Assembly (NCBI GenBank): GCA_029215795.1
Contig: JARDYH010000001.1
Span: forward strand, 401,549,154-401,613,153
Reading direction: 5' to 3'
DNA: 64,000 nt
DNA from: Anniella stebbinsi
Taxonomy: Eukaryota > Chordata > Lepidosauria > Squamata > Anniellidae
The translations under genes and the position numbers were made by a program. Positions 54,251 through 64,000 of this stretch are shown one piece after another. The number at the start of each line of letters is the position of its first letter. The first letter of the stretch is position 1. The notes beneath the pieces are model-generated. The model did not search any database. It was not told the DNA's origin and worked only from the letters and a program-made list of their open reading frames with translations.

Positions 54251-55599
54251 GGCCGAACAAGGCCAAACAAACAAACAAACAAACAATAATCAAAACTAAT
54301 ACTTATTGGACAGTGGATCGCTGTTTTCAGAAAAACATGTTCACAACGGCCAAGTGCTGGCACTGTGGTATGGATTTTGCATCAGTCTCCCCATATGATG
54401 TGGCCACGTCCTGTGGAGGCTCGTTTTTGGATGGAGGTATTTCTAAATATTAATTTTGTATTAGAGAAATGGCTGAAATTTAACTGACGTTCATGTGATT
54501 TTGGGATGCATCAGATGGTTCAATGAACATGCTCATGGTAGCCAACAGACCTATCCTTCAAAGCTGGAAGTTTAAGTCCACACCATCGACTCTTCAATGG
54601 ATAGTGGAACTTCCTACCCTTTCTAAAATTCAATGTGCACCTCACTACAGTTATCAGTATCCAGTCGCATATTTGGATATTTGATCATCATACTCTGACA
54701 TGCAAGCTTATCAATGAGAGCTTAGTTTATTATGTCTTTAAGAGCACGATCCAATGTATGTTCAAACAGAAAAAGTCCTACAACTCGCAGTATTCTCCAG
54801 CCAGCATGGTTGCACTCTGAGTTTATTCCAACGCAGTCCCAACCTTCCCAAACCTGTTCCCTTATTTTATTTATATTGAGTAAAAGAGAAAAGCTAATAA
54901 AAATATTAATTTAAAAAAATGAAGAGCCTGGAGTTTTCAAAGGCTAACCTACCTCACTGTTCTTTTGCTTTCAATTCCCTGTTCTGGTTTCAGCTTTTTA
55001 TTTGGGTTTTACAGCTGTCCAAAGAAGGGAAATTTGAGTAGCTGCTATCTGACATGTTACCTCCGCACTGTATGAACATATTGTGATTTCCGGGGCACTG
55101 ACTCAGCATTCTGATGATTTAGCATTTATTTTCCCGACAGCTGTTTACTCCTCTCAATGTAATTTCAGAGATAGATGTCCAGAAGGGATTTACTGCCCCA
55201 GATCTATCAGAAAACATATTTAAGATATTTGGTGGTATTTAAATCATAATAAAAATCTATTATTCACTAATGTTAGGGTGAAGAGGGGAGAGTTAATTTT
55301 GAACATTAAATGGCCTTCTCTCTAAGCTTTAAAAATTAATTTCAAAACAATCAGATTCAAAATGCACAAAATCAATGGGTTTTCATCCAAATCTTTGCAA
55401 GGGCAACCCCTAGGTGCCCTGTACCAGTTCAGAAAACATAAGTAAACTGATTTGCTCTGTGTTTCCCCCCATCCCCTGAATTTCACAAAGGGGAAAAGTG
55501 ACAAAATGGATGACAAAAAACAAAGTCATGGAATGGATAACAAAATGGAGTGAGATTGAAAAGACTAAGGCTGCAATCCTATGCACCTTTACCCAGGAG
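54251..55599. other. Non-genic; possible conserved block at 55040-55210
   Basis: No gene supported. (CAAA)n occurs at about 54270-54286 and a half copy of the ATCCTATGCATG MITE at 54738-54810. 55040-55210 is repeat-free (GCATTCTGATGATTTAGC, CCCGACAGCTGTTTACTCC) and may be conserved. Confidence 0.3.
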
Positions 55600-55825
55600 C
55601 AATAGTATAGCGGAGCCGGGGCTCACGCGTTAAAGCATTAGGACTTTTTGATTAGCAGGGATGATGAGGTTATCTGCTACCCCCCTCAGACCTCCGTTCC
55701 CTCTGAGATGGAGATGAAAACTGGTAGAAATTGTTTCTTGACTTCGAGATAAAACGTTTCTTCATGGTTCTGAGAAAAGAAAGCCCTGGAAAACCTTGAG
55801 CTGGCGGTCTTATGCTCTTTGGTTA
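55600..55825 (+). repeat. Unclassified repeat pair, copy 2
   Basis: Collinear with 12186-12548 but without the 61-bp L2 tail; here CCTTGAGCTGGCGG is uninterrupted. Confidence 0.65.
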
Positions 55826-57082
55826 CACATTGTGCCCCTGTATTTCCCTTTCTCATGCAATCTCAGGTGTTTCCAGCCGAAGTCCAGTGTTGAGTGATCC
55901 TAATATATTGAGTATTACGCTACTGCTGCTCACACACACATATGCACAATACACACATACAGAGATATGGATCAAGACAGTGCAATGCATCAGGCAAGGT
56001 AGGACAAAAAGCAGGGGGATGGGAAAAACATCAGAAAGCCTCCAAATTAGGCCAGATCTTGGAGCTATGAAGTCTGCACTTCAGACTCAGGCAGGATCTA
56101 CACTACTGCTTTACAGCGGTATTGAAGTGCACTGACAACTGTTGGGTCCCATTGATACATGCCATATACCACTTTCATAGTGTTGTATTCTGCTTGGTGT
56201 AGATGTATCATCAGAGTTAGCCACTGGTAGGTTCTGTAAGGATCAGATTATACCTAGCATTCTGGGACAAGGAAGCAAAGTCTGACCTATGTTTCTGAAA
56301 ACATACAGGCTGTCTGTAACTCAGATCTGTCTTCTGTTTGTTTCAAGATTTGTATAGGTATAAGAAGGCATAATTAAGAAGTCACCATGACCTCTATTGA
56401 ATGCAACCTGCAGAAGAATGGAATGGAACACTACCTGCAAAGGCAAAAATAAATAAATAAATAAAAAATAAAAAATACACACACCAAAAGTTCACTAGAG
56501 GCTCATACACCGGAACTAGCTTGCAGAAGTGTGAAATCAGCTGATATCTTACTCTAGTATGCTTTGTACTTTCATGTCACTAAATTGACACATGAGCCCC
56601 AGGGAGAGAGAGTTCTCTGGGCCAGCTTATGACACACACAAAAAACAACATGCTGCTCCTTGACAAATAAGTGTAATACATGAGGTCATGTGAGCAAGAC
56701 CTTCAGATGTGGTCCCAGATTCCTTTTTTCCAGCCCTCCAGCAGGCGTCCAGTTGAGGATGGGAGATAAATTTGTTGGTTCGCATTTGAAAGTGAGCTTA
56801 CCAAATTTCGCACTTTAGAACCCATGTGCGAACTGAAAGCCCTCATCTCCTGCCACTCTCTGAGTGGTCATTTGGGGGTCCAGCCCTAACTGCACCACAG
56901 GGCGCTGCCAGTCAATAGCAATAATACTAGGCTAGATGGACCAGTGGTCTGACTAAGCCGCTTCTGATGTTCCTAACTTTAATCCTAAACCATTACGTCT
57001 TCTCTAGGACACACAGTCCATCCTGCATCTGCATTGACACTCAGATTGTGGGGTCACATACACACACACACGAGCACACAGC

Positions 57083-57084
<2 letters not shown>
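55826..57084. other. Non-genic sequence with SINE traces
   Basis: No gene supported. 56930-56975 holds a SINE 3' trace (GGCTAGATGGACCAGTGGTC). (AAAT)n occurs near 56449-56476. Confidence 0.35.
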
Positions 57085-57120
<36 letters not shown>

Positions 57121-57290
57121 TTTCTTACCAGCCTCTCCCTCAGGATCGAGGTGGGGAACAACATTGATACAAATGACATAAAATACATAAAACTGATTAA
57201 AACATATAAAATTAATACATTATTAAAATACAGATAAAACTCTTAAAATTTGACTGGGTAGGCCTGCCAGAAGAGATCAGTTTTTATGAC
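57085..57290 (-). mobile_element. L2-type LINE 3' tail with (AAT)n
   Basis: (AAT)n at about 57085-57120, then TTACCAGCCTCTCCCTC, GGATCGAGGTGGGGAACAAC and GGGTAGGCCTGCCAGAAGAG. Very close to 21836-22000. Confidence 0.88.
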
Positions 57291-57876
57291 TGTATTGCAA
57301 TAATTTCTCCCCTGAACTCTGACATATACCATCTGTGACAAACGGTAGACAAAGGAAAGCATTTGAGCAGGAGATGGTTACATGTGAAGTCTGGTGATGG
57401 GAGATTATTTAGGGCACTCTTAAATAGCACTGCATTTCTGATGCAGAACAATGTCTGATTTGCTTAAGAGATATTAAATTAGTCTTGAGAACTGACAGGT
57501 ATTACCATTCACTTAAGGATGTTAGCTCTACACACACCTTGCTTTTAAAATGAGCTAGTTATATGTGTCTGCTCCTTCTGCTAGTTATATATTCTTCTGC
57601 CTGTACAAGGCCTGGAAGGTTGAAATAATTTAAAACATAAATTCCTCTATCACACACACATTCCACTTAAATTTAAAGTCTGGGGAAGAGTATGCGCAAA
57701 GGGGAGGAGGGATAATATATCCTGTTTAAAAAGATTAATAACATGTTTGAAATGATTATCTAGCATTTCAAATTTAATACGTTGCAAAATCTATTTGTGG
57801 ATTTAAACATATTGGAATTATTTATTCCTGTATTTACGTAGTGCTGTTACAAGAGGCTGGGCCCTTAACCTCAGGA

Positions 57877-57988
57877 CAGTGTTTCCCAACATGGTGTCAT
57901 TCAATTGCAACACCATTGGCTACTCTGGCTGGGAATTATGGGAGCTGCACTCCAACACATTTGAGGAGCACCGGGGTTGGGAAAAGCT
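57877..57988. mobile_element. Palindromic CAGCCTTCC-type MITE, diverged
   Basis: CAGTGTTTCCCAACATGGTG is mirrored by CACCGGGGTTGGGAAAAGCT. The stem is TGGGAATTATGGGAGCTGCA. Confidence 0.7.
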
Positions 57989-58089
57989 ACCCAAGATGCT
58001 TCTGGTTTGAAATCCAACATGAAGTGGGAAACACGATATGGTGATGGCTTTAAAGGGAGGATTAAACAAATGCATAGAGGATACGTCTA

Positions 58090-58300
58090 GCAAAGGCTAC
58101 TAGCTCAGAGGGCTATGTATGACCTCCAGTATCAGAGGCAGTATGCCTCTCTGAGTACCAGTTGTTGGGGGATCACAGCAGGAGAGGGCTATCGCCCTCA
58201 TGTCCTCCTTGTGGGCTTCCCAGAGGCATCTGGTTGGCCACTGTGGGAAACAGGATGCTAGACTAGAGTGGTCTTCGGCCTGATCTAGGAGGCAGTGCTA
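58090..58300 (+). mobile_element. Widespread reptile SINE/LINE 3' repeat
   Basis: ATCAGAGGCAGTATGCCTCT, GAGTACCAGTTGTTGGGGGA, CATCTGGTTGGCCACTGTGG and GGATGCTAGACTAGAGTGG match a repeat I know from lizard and snake genomes. Its class is not certain. Confidence 0.6.
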
Positions 58301-58794
58301 CCTCCAGGTTTTGGAGGGTGCATGGGCAAGCCACCCTCAATGAGCCCCTCTCCCCCAGTGAGTCTACCTGCTCACCAACATTGATATCAACTGCTGGTGC
58401 TCCTTTTTCTTATCTTTGCTACCATCTGCTTGTTTGCTAGACATTGAGGCAATGAGCAAGCAGGCAGCGGAATCTAGTGTTCCTCCTCCACAGCACAGCC
58501 ATTGTCTAGGCCAGAGCAAAGGCAGGTGAAAAAGCAGGTTGAGGGAGCTCTTGTGAGTGGCCTTCCATGCTAAGGTGTGGACCCTTGGCAGGTGCCCAAC
58601 TATGTTGAGCCTTGAGAAGATGTGATGGAGGCAGGGGAAAGCAGTTGTTTCCATTATGGTGGTTTGCTTAGACTTAGCTGCAGGCTGATGAAAAAAAATG
58701 GAAGTCCAGGTATGTTCCAAGCTCATTTTAGCCTGGGGACACTTCCTGCAAGTCCAAGGAAGCCAGCTGATATTCCACTGGCGATATGTTGATA

Positions 58795-59075
58795 ACTAGT
58801 TACAAAGGCTTTTTCTGGCTCAGTTTAAAGCTCTGGTATTGAAGTTTAAAGCCCTAAATGGCATCGGATGTGGACATCTGAGGAGCTCCTTATGAGCCCT
58901 TGGATTAGTTTTTGAGACCTAATGTTTCTTAGATTCTGTTTTTAGTATTTCAACATTGTTGTATTCAATGATAATCCTTTCCCTTGTTTTTATTACTCCT
59001 TTTATTACTTGCTTTGCAAGCTGCCTAGGAAAGAAAGACTGGATGAAAATGAATTAAACTAACAGGCCTGCAGTT
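58795..59075 (+). mobile_element. Diverged L2-like LINE 3' end
   Basis: TCAGTTTAAAGCTCTGG, AAGCCCTAAATGGCATCGG, then a T-rich part, AAGCTGCCTAGGAAAGAAAG and GATGAAAATGAATTAAACTAA. Confidence 0.55.
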
Positions 59076-60713
59076 TTATACACATTTACCTGAGGGTAGG
59101 CTCCAGTGGATTCAATGGATCTTGCTTCCAAGTAAAGATGGATAGGGTTACGTTGTAAATTACAAATAAGCAATCCTTTTCTAAACAGCCTTGTTAAATA
59201 CAATTTGTTTGGAAAACACAGGGGGAAATATTATTTATAAAAGTGGGAAGGTAGTCTAGAAGAATAGGGTGTTTGTATATGAAAGGAGACCTGATTGGTT
59301 CAGGTAACTGCTCCTTTCAAGTGAGATCTAGGGAAGGATTACCAACTTCTGCCTCTTCTTTACCTTTGTAGTGCTGAGTATAATCTTGGCACAGCTGTTC
59401 GAGGTGGCAAACTGAGACAAATGTCTTCCTCTTTCAATGATTCACCTTGACCTGATGGTAGTGAAACCAGAAGCCAAAGCCTTCCTCAGAACAACATTCA
59501 CATTGGGTAATGCAAGGACAGCTTTTGTGGTTGCTGCAAGCTGATCACATGGGGAGGACTGCAAAAAGGAACCAACCAAGCTCAGCCTCCAGAGTTTGAC
59601 AGCCATGGACCATCTTCACATTGACAGGGCTAAGACAAAGATGCCAGGTTTTCCTGGGGACCACTAGTAGTCTTGCCAGCAATATTACCGATGCTTTGCA
59701 CCAAGAAGCGCATGCTGCTTACATGCCCAAAAATAACAGCGGAGAACAGGGACAACAGAAGTCAAGCAATGTTTGTTCTGGCAAGAGAAGATGGTCATGC
59801 AGAGCTGAAGTCGTTTGGAAAAGGCGAGGAGAGTTTTGTCTTAACTTCTGGCAGAAAAGAGGCTTTTTTCCCTGCCTTGTTTGATCCTTAATTACATTGG
59901 CTCAGATTATCTGCTCCTGCAGGAAGAAACCCGCAGGAGGGATCTGGATGAGAGGAACTGACTGTGTGAGGATTTGCTCACAGAAATCCACCCATGTATT
60001 TGCCACGGGGACACAAAAATGGCCTGTTCGTTACTGTGCCTGCACCTGTCATTTCCCTGAGATGAGTGCAAAAATTAGAGAAAGATAATGAGCGCATCTA
60101 GCCTGTGTCATCTAAAGGCCACGTAAGATGACCAAATTGGCATGTGGAGAACATGGCCTGCAGGATTTGAAATGCAGCAAATCCACCGTGAGATGGTTAA
60201 ACCTGTCGGCCAGAGCCCAGTCTGTGGGCAGTGATATCTAAATCCCTATATGGAGAGCGTGTACTTTCAAATCCAGGTCATCTGAGGTCAGCTACCAGAG
60301 ACCAAAGCTTGAAGTGGAGCAGGCAGAAGGTACTGCTCTATTGACCAGGTAAGAGCAGAAGGATAGGTTCTCAGAATTTATATCAGGCCTGGCCAATCAA
60401 GAAGCTTCATCTGCCTGCCAATTACAGTGGTTGATGTTCTGTAAATTCTTATTTTTTTCTGCATCTGAAGAGGGCTCTGAATTCTGTGCAATCAGCCCAC
60501 AAACCTGACTAGCTTATGATTCAGAGTTTGACATTCCTAGTTTGTCCTCCATACCCTGTAGTCTAACAATTCTATGCATCCACCTTGCAACCTGTTTCAC
60601 ACTCATTATACCACTGTAATGCTGCTGAAAATGGTGGTGTCTAGGACCTCGGATAGCACATGGTGGGAAATGCTGGCTGGGATATTCTCCCATGAGGAGC
60701 TGTTGTCCCAGCA
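59076..60713. other. Non-genic sequence
   Basis: No gene supported. 59075-59160 is a trace of the ACTCAGAAGTAAG...CAATGG palindrome family (GGATTCAATGGATCTTGC). Overlapping short frames at 59621-60088 have no domain support. Confidence 0.35.
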
Positions 60714-61033
60714 TAGGCTGACCATATGAAAAGGAGGACAGGGCTCCTGTAACTTTAACAGTTGTAGAGAAAAGGGAATTTCAGCCAGTGTCATTTGTAT
60801 GCAATTAGTCCCTGGTGATATTCCCTCTTCATCACAACAGTTAAAGTTGCAGGCACTATACTAGAGTGACCACATACAAAAGAAGGCAGAGCCCCTGCAA
60901 CTTTAACTGTTGTGATGAAGAGGGAATTTCACCAGGAACTAATTGCATACAAATAACACTGGCTGAAATTCCCTTTTCTCTACAACTGTTAAAGTTACAG
61001 GAGCCCTGTCCTCCTTTTCATATGGTCAGCCTA
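60714..61033. mobile_element. Foldback hAT-like MITE (TAGGCTGACC type)
   Basis: TAGGCTGACCATATGAAAAG to CTTTTCATATGGTCAGCCTA. An exact 8-bp duplication, TCCCAGCA, lies at 60706-60713 and 61034-61041. Confidence 0.96.
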
Positions 61034-61089
61034 TCCCAGCAAAGATCTGTGGTTAACTGAGGCCTTAAGAAGGCTGGCAGAGCCTGGTT

Positions 61090-61330
61090 TTTCAGTGGTT
61101 CCACTCCTGGTAGATATTGATCACAGTTCTTAAAGGGCTGGTGTCTATTTCTGCAGTCTCCTGTGTAACTGAGGCATGAGAAGCAGTAGGGGGATCATCC
61201 TCAGAGTCTTCAGAAAGGGTATAGAAGAGGGTGCCGAGGGCTCCCCTTGAAGTGGAATACCTCTGATCCATCTGAATGCAAGTCCTTCTTGGAGTAATAC
61301 GGAGCTTCAGAACCAGAGGACATGGCATAT
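61090..61330 (-). repeat. GSEDxSPA repeat family, possible copy 4
   Basis: The minus strand reads LSEDSEDDPPTASHASVTQE, a loose match to the motif of the other three copies. It is the weakest member. Confidence 0.3.
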
Positions 61331-62227
61331 GGAATGCTAAATCCCATGCTAGGGATTTGGGGCTGCTCTGAATGATTTTTCAAGAGCCCCTTACAGCCCT
61401 GTGAGATTCAGTGGAGTAGTGGGAAGCCTCTGCCCCACCAAGTAACTCCATCAGTCTCTAGTAACTTATGTCCAAGGAAACCAAACCCTGAGTAAAGGAC
61501 AACTGCACCCCTGCAGTTCTCATACCGCTGTGTGATCAATAATAGCTGCTCCAACATTAACCCTCTTGCCTCGAAATGAAAGCCTAGAACCACTTCAAAT
61601 GTTCTAAGAAGCATGAGTGAGTTGTTCTCTCACCACTTGGGTGTCTTGGACAAAGGAGACAGTCATATCAATCCTTCAGAGAGATGTGCTTTGTCTTGAT
61701 ACAGGGACAGAACATACATATCTCCCTGTGGAGGACAAGCACCTCTTCACTACCACTACTGCAAATGATATGAATCGCTCATTCTTCTATCTTCCGATCT
61801 TTAAAATGCCTGAAATAGTCCGGGCCTTAAAAAGGATACTTTGGACTTCCAGCCTCTTAGGGATGTGGAGATAGAAGACTACTGTCATGTGGGGGCATCT
61901 CGGAGACAGAATAAAAACCTTCCTTTGGAAAGGGAATATCAAAGATACACTTCAAACGACTATTACTCAAGGGATTTAATTACATTAATATAGTACCATC
62001 TAGTGGCCAGATCATCAAACAAACCAGTACCTCTTCTGATCATAATGGGCTAATCAGCATCTTAAGGACAGAAACCAATGGCAATGTGTTGGTTCTTGAA
62101 AAACATTAAGTGTGGAAACACATACACACCCAACTTCAAGGAAGAACATTCCAGGAAGAATATGGTTAGGGAACTAAACTGGCCCCAACCATCAGCCAGA
62201 GAAGGAGGACCTGCAGGAAGCTTGTCT
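61331..62227. other. Non-genic sequence
   Basis: No gene or repeat supported. Confidence 0.3.
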
Positions 62228-62300
62228 ATATTGATGTTGTTCCCTGTCTCGATCTGGAGGGAAAGGTGGGTAATAAATAAATAAATATTATTATTATTCC
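62228..62300 (+). mobile_element. L2-type LINE 3' tail
   Basis: TTGATGTTGTTCCCTGTCTC, GATCTGGAGGGAAAGGTGGG and TAATAAATAAATAAATATTA. Confidence 0.75.
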
Positions 62301-64000
62301 TCCCTCCTTGCCAGAATGAACACTCAGCTCCAACTTCTCATTGCCCTGCATCTGCAGAGATGAAGGAGGCACACTCTTGCCTCTGCCACCAGTGTGGGGA
62401 CCAAAGGACACTGGGATCGTGCAACCATTACTTCCCAAGAAGAACATTATGGCAAGGTGGTCACCCACCTGGCTCCATTGATCAGTGATGGAGCAGCTGC
62501 TCCAATGTTTCCTTTCCTCTGCCCTCCCCGGTCTCTGATTCTTCTCTACCACACACCCATCTCACAGCCCATTATGGAATGCCTTAGAAGGATAAGTGCA
62601 AGTTTAGAAAGAAGAGGATTAATTGATCCAAGATTTCTGCTGGAGACTGCCTTAACAGTCCTAGCAGAGTTGTCAATACCTTCCTTTGATTAAGAAGATT
62701 GGGTCTGAAATGGCAGGGTATGCCCTGCCTAGTAGTTTAGTATTCTGGAGAAAAGATGCAAACACACACACAATTCAGAGATTTAACTCCTAGGAGCTGT
62801 TTATATGTCTTCTAAGCCCCGCAGTGGCTGCTCAGTGGGGCTGCATCTGTTATATGATGCAGGCACCAACTTGCAGCCGCTGCGGGACTTTTACATGAAG
62901 CTGAGCTTTCAAAAAGTCGGGGACTTACCCCAACTTTTTTCTTCCCAGCAAGGTCACCATGGCCCTTCCACCATGTGACCTCACCCCGTCGTCAAAATGG
63001 GGGTGTTCCAGGGCAGATGGTGACCCTGATTGGTCACCGGAAGCCGGGCAGAGGACAGGGAGCGGCCCAGCAAGCTGAATGTCTGTCAGAAAGTCTGCAC
63101 TGCCTCCTGCCATTGGGATTAACTGCCGCCACCCCACAACAGCAAAACCATGGGGTTTAGTGGCAACGCAGCAGCAACACGGTGCCATGAAGGCAGGGCC
63201 CAAGTCGAGGAATTTGAGCTCATGCTAATAACGTTTTAACAAGGCACCCCCAGAAAAAGCAAAAATAGGGACAAAAGAGAAACAACTGAATTATTAGAAA
63301 ATCAGAACTGTTCCTTGGTAAGTAGGAACAGCTAGAGACATATTATCAGTATCTATTTGCTTTGCATAACCTTCTCTTTTGCAATTTCTTAAATATTTCC
63401 TACATGTTCCTATTGATCCCATAGTCACTGCATAGTTATATTTATAGACAAAATTGGTAGCTTCCAATTGGTTGCGTGGTTGGTAGGAGAAACCGTTACC
63501 TTGGTTTTCAACACTGTGTAAATTTATGCAGGGCTGTGTGGGTGGCAAGTTATATTTTCTTCAGAAATCATCTTTTGACATTTGTGTAAATGGTTACAAG
63601 TTCCTGGAGGTCACATTTCAAACCAGGTTTGTGTTATTATAAGCAGGCAAGTTTTCTTGAACGAGTTCTTCTTGCTTATCTAAGCCTACAAGTTACAATT
63701 AATTTAATAAGGATTTATTGCTCCTGGAACATGCTTTAACCCAACTTTGCAAAGAAAGCATACAAAGTTACTAGTCTTCAAGATTATTTTACTAGACACA
63801 AGCTAATACTTGTGGCATGCCAACAATCTGAAAGAAAAGAACCTTTTCCCCTTTCTCCCCAGAATGTAGGGGAAACCCAATAAAATTGATAGGCAGTAGG
63901 TTCAGACCAGACCAAAAAAAGCAAACATACTTGAGCAGACAACACATAATTAACTGATTGGAGGACACAAGGGATAAGCCTTCTAAGCAGTGTGGCCTTC
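62301..64000. other. Non-genic sequence to the window edge
   Basis: No gene, RNA or recognisable repeat supported. 62800-63200 is somewhat GC-richer without exon signals. Confidence 0.35.

Noticed and set aside
58364..58726. 120-codon minus-strand frame
   Set aside because: No domain or splice evidence. It adjoins a dispersed repeat at 58090-58300 and looks like decayed element DNA.

Overview
The window is vertebrate nuclear DNA, most likely from a squamate reptile (lizard or snake). Coding density is very low and there is one CpG island. CR1 LINE 3' ends carry the typical ATTCTATGATTCTATGA-type tail, and L2-type LINE 3' ends finish in AAATA or AAT runs. tRNA-derived SINE copies resemble the squamate SINEs I know, and palindromic MITEs are abundant. 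There are no bacterial operons, no CRISPR array and no intact retroelement. The species cannot be fixed from the sequence alone.

Only one host gene is well supported. It lies on the minus strand. The first coding exon (35454-35548) sits in a CpG island (about 35120-35620) and ends in a GTGAGT donor. A 133-nt second exon (25429-25561) has a good acceptor, and its reading phase fits exon 1 exactly across a 9.9 kb intron. The predicted N-terminus is about 76 residues, serine-rich and basic; I do not recognise the protein. Further exons must lie below 25.4 kb or beyond the left edge, but I found none I would defend. So 1-35.5 kb is mostly intron, and 36-64 kb is upstream intergenic DNA.

The rest is dominated by transposable elements. 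The main theme is a set of non-autonomous, foldback hAT-like elements with TAGGGTGACC or TAGGCTGACC ends. I count eleven hairpin copies of about 320 bp and one 789-bp relative. At least six have exact 8-bp target duplications, and others have 7 of 8. One copy is nested in another, two flank coding exon 2, and three lie within 2 kb at 42.9-44.9 kb. The 789-bp relative holds a tandem pair of long hairpins, one with perfect 58-bp arms and a 5-nt loop. Further palindromic or hAT-like families are a CAGCCTTCC element of about 130 bp, a CAGGGTTG element, a roughly 410-bp TAGGG-ended element, a roughly 226-bp GGCTGCATTCAGACAAC element, and a 0.95-kb foldback element carrying a small six-cysteine ORF.

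Other contents are CR1 fragments, many L2 3' ends (one with a decayed reverse-transcriptase ORF), SINE pieces, microsatellites (notably a compound (AGA)16(AGC)22 array), and several AT-rich non-repetitive blocks that could be conserved non-coding elements. That last idea is inference only. No transposase gene able to move the MITEs is present.
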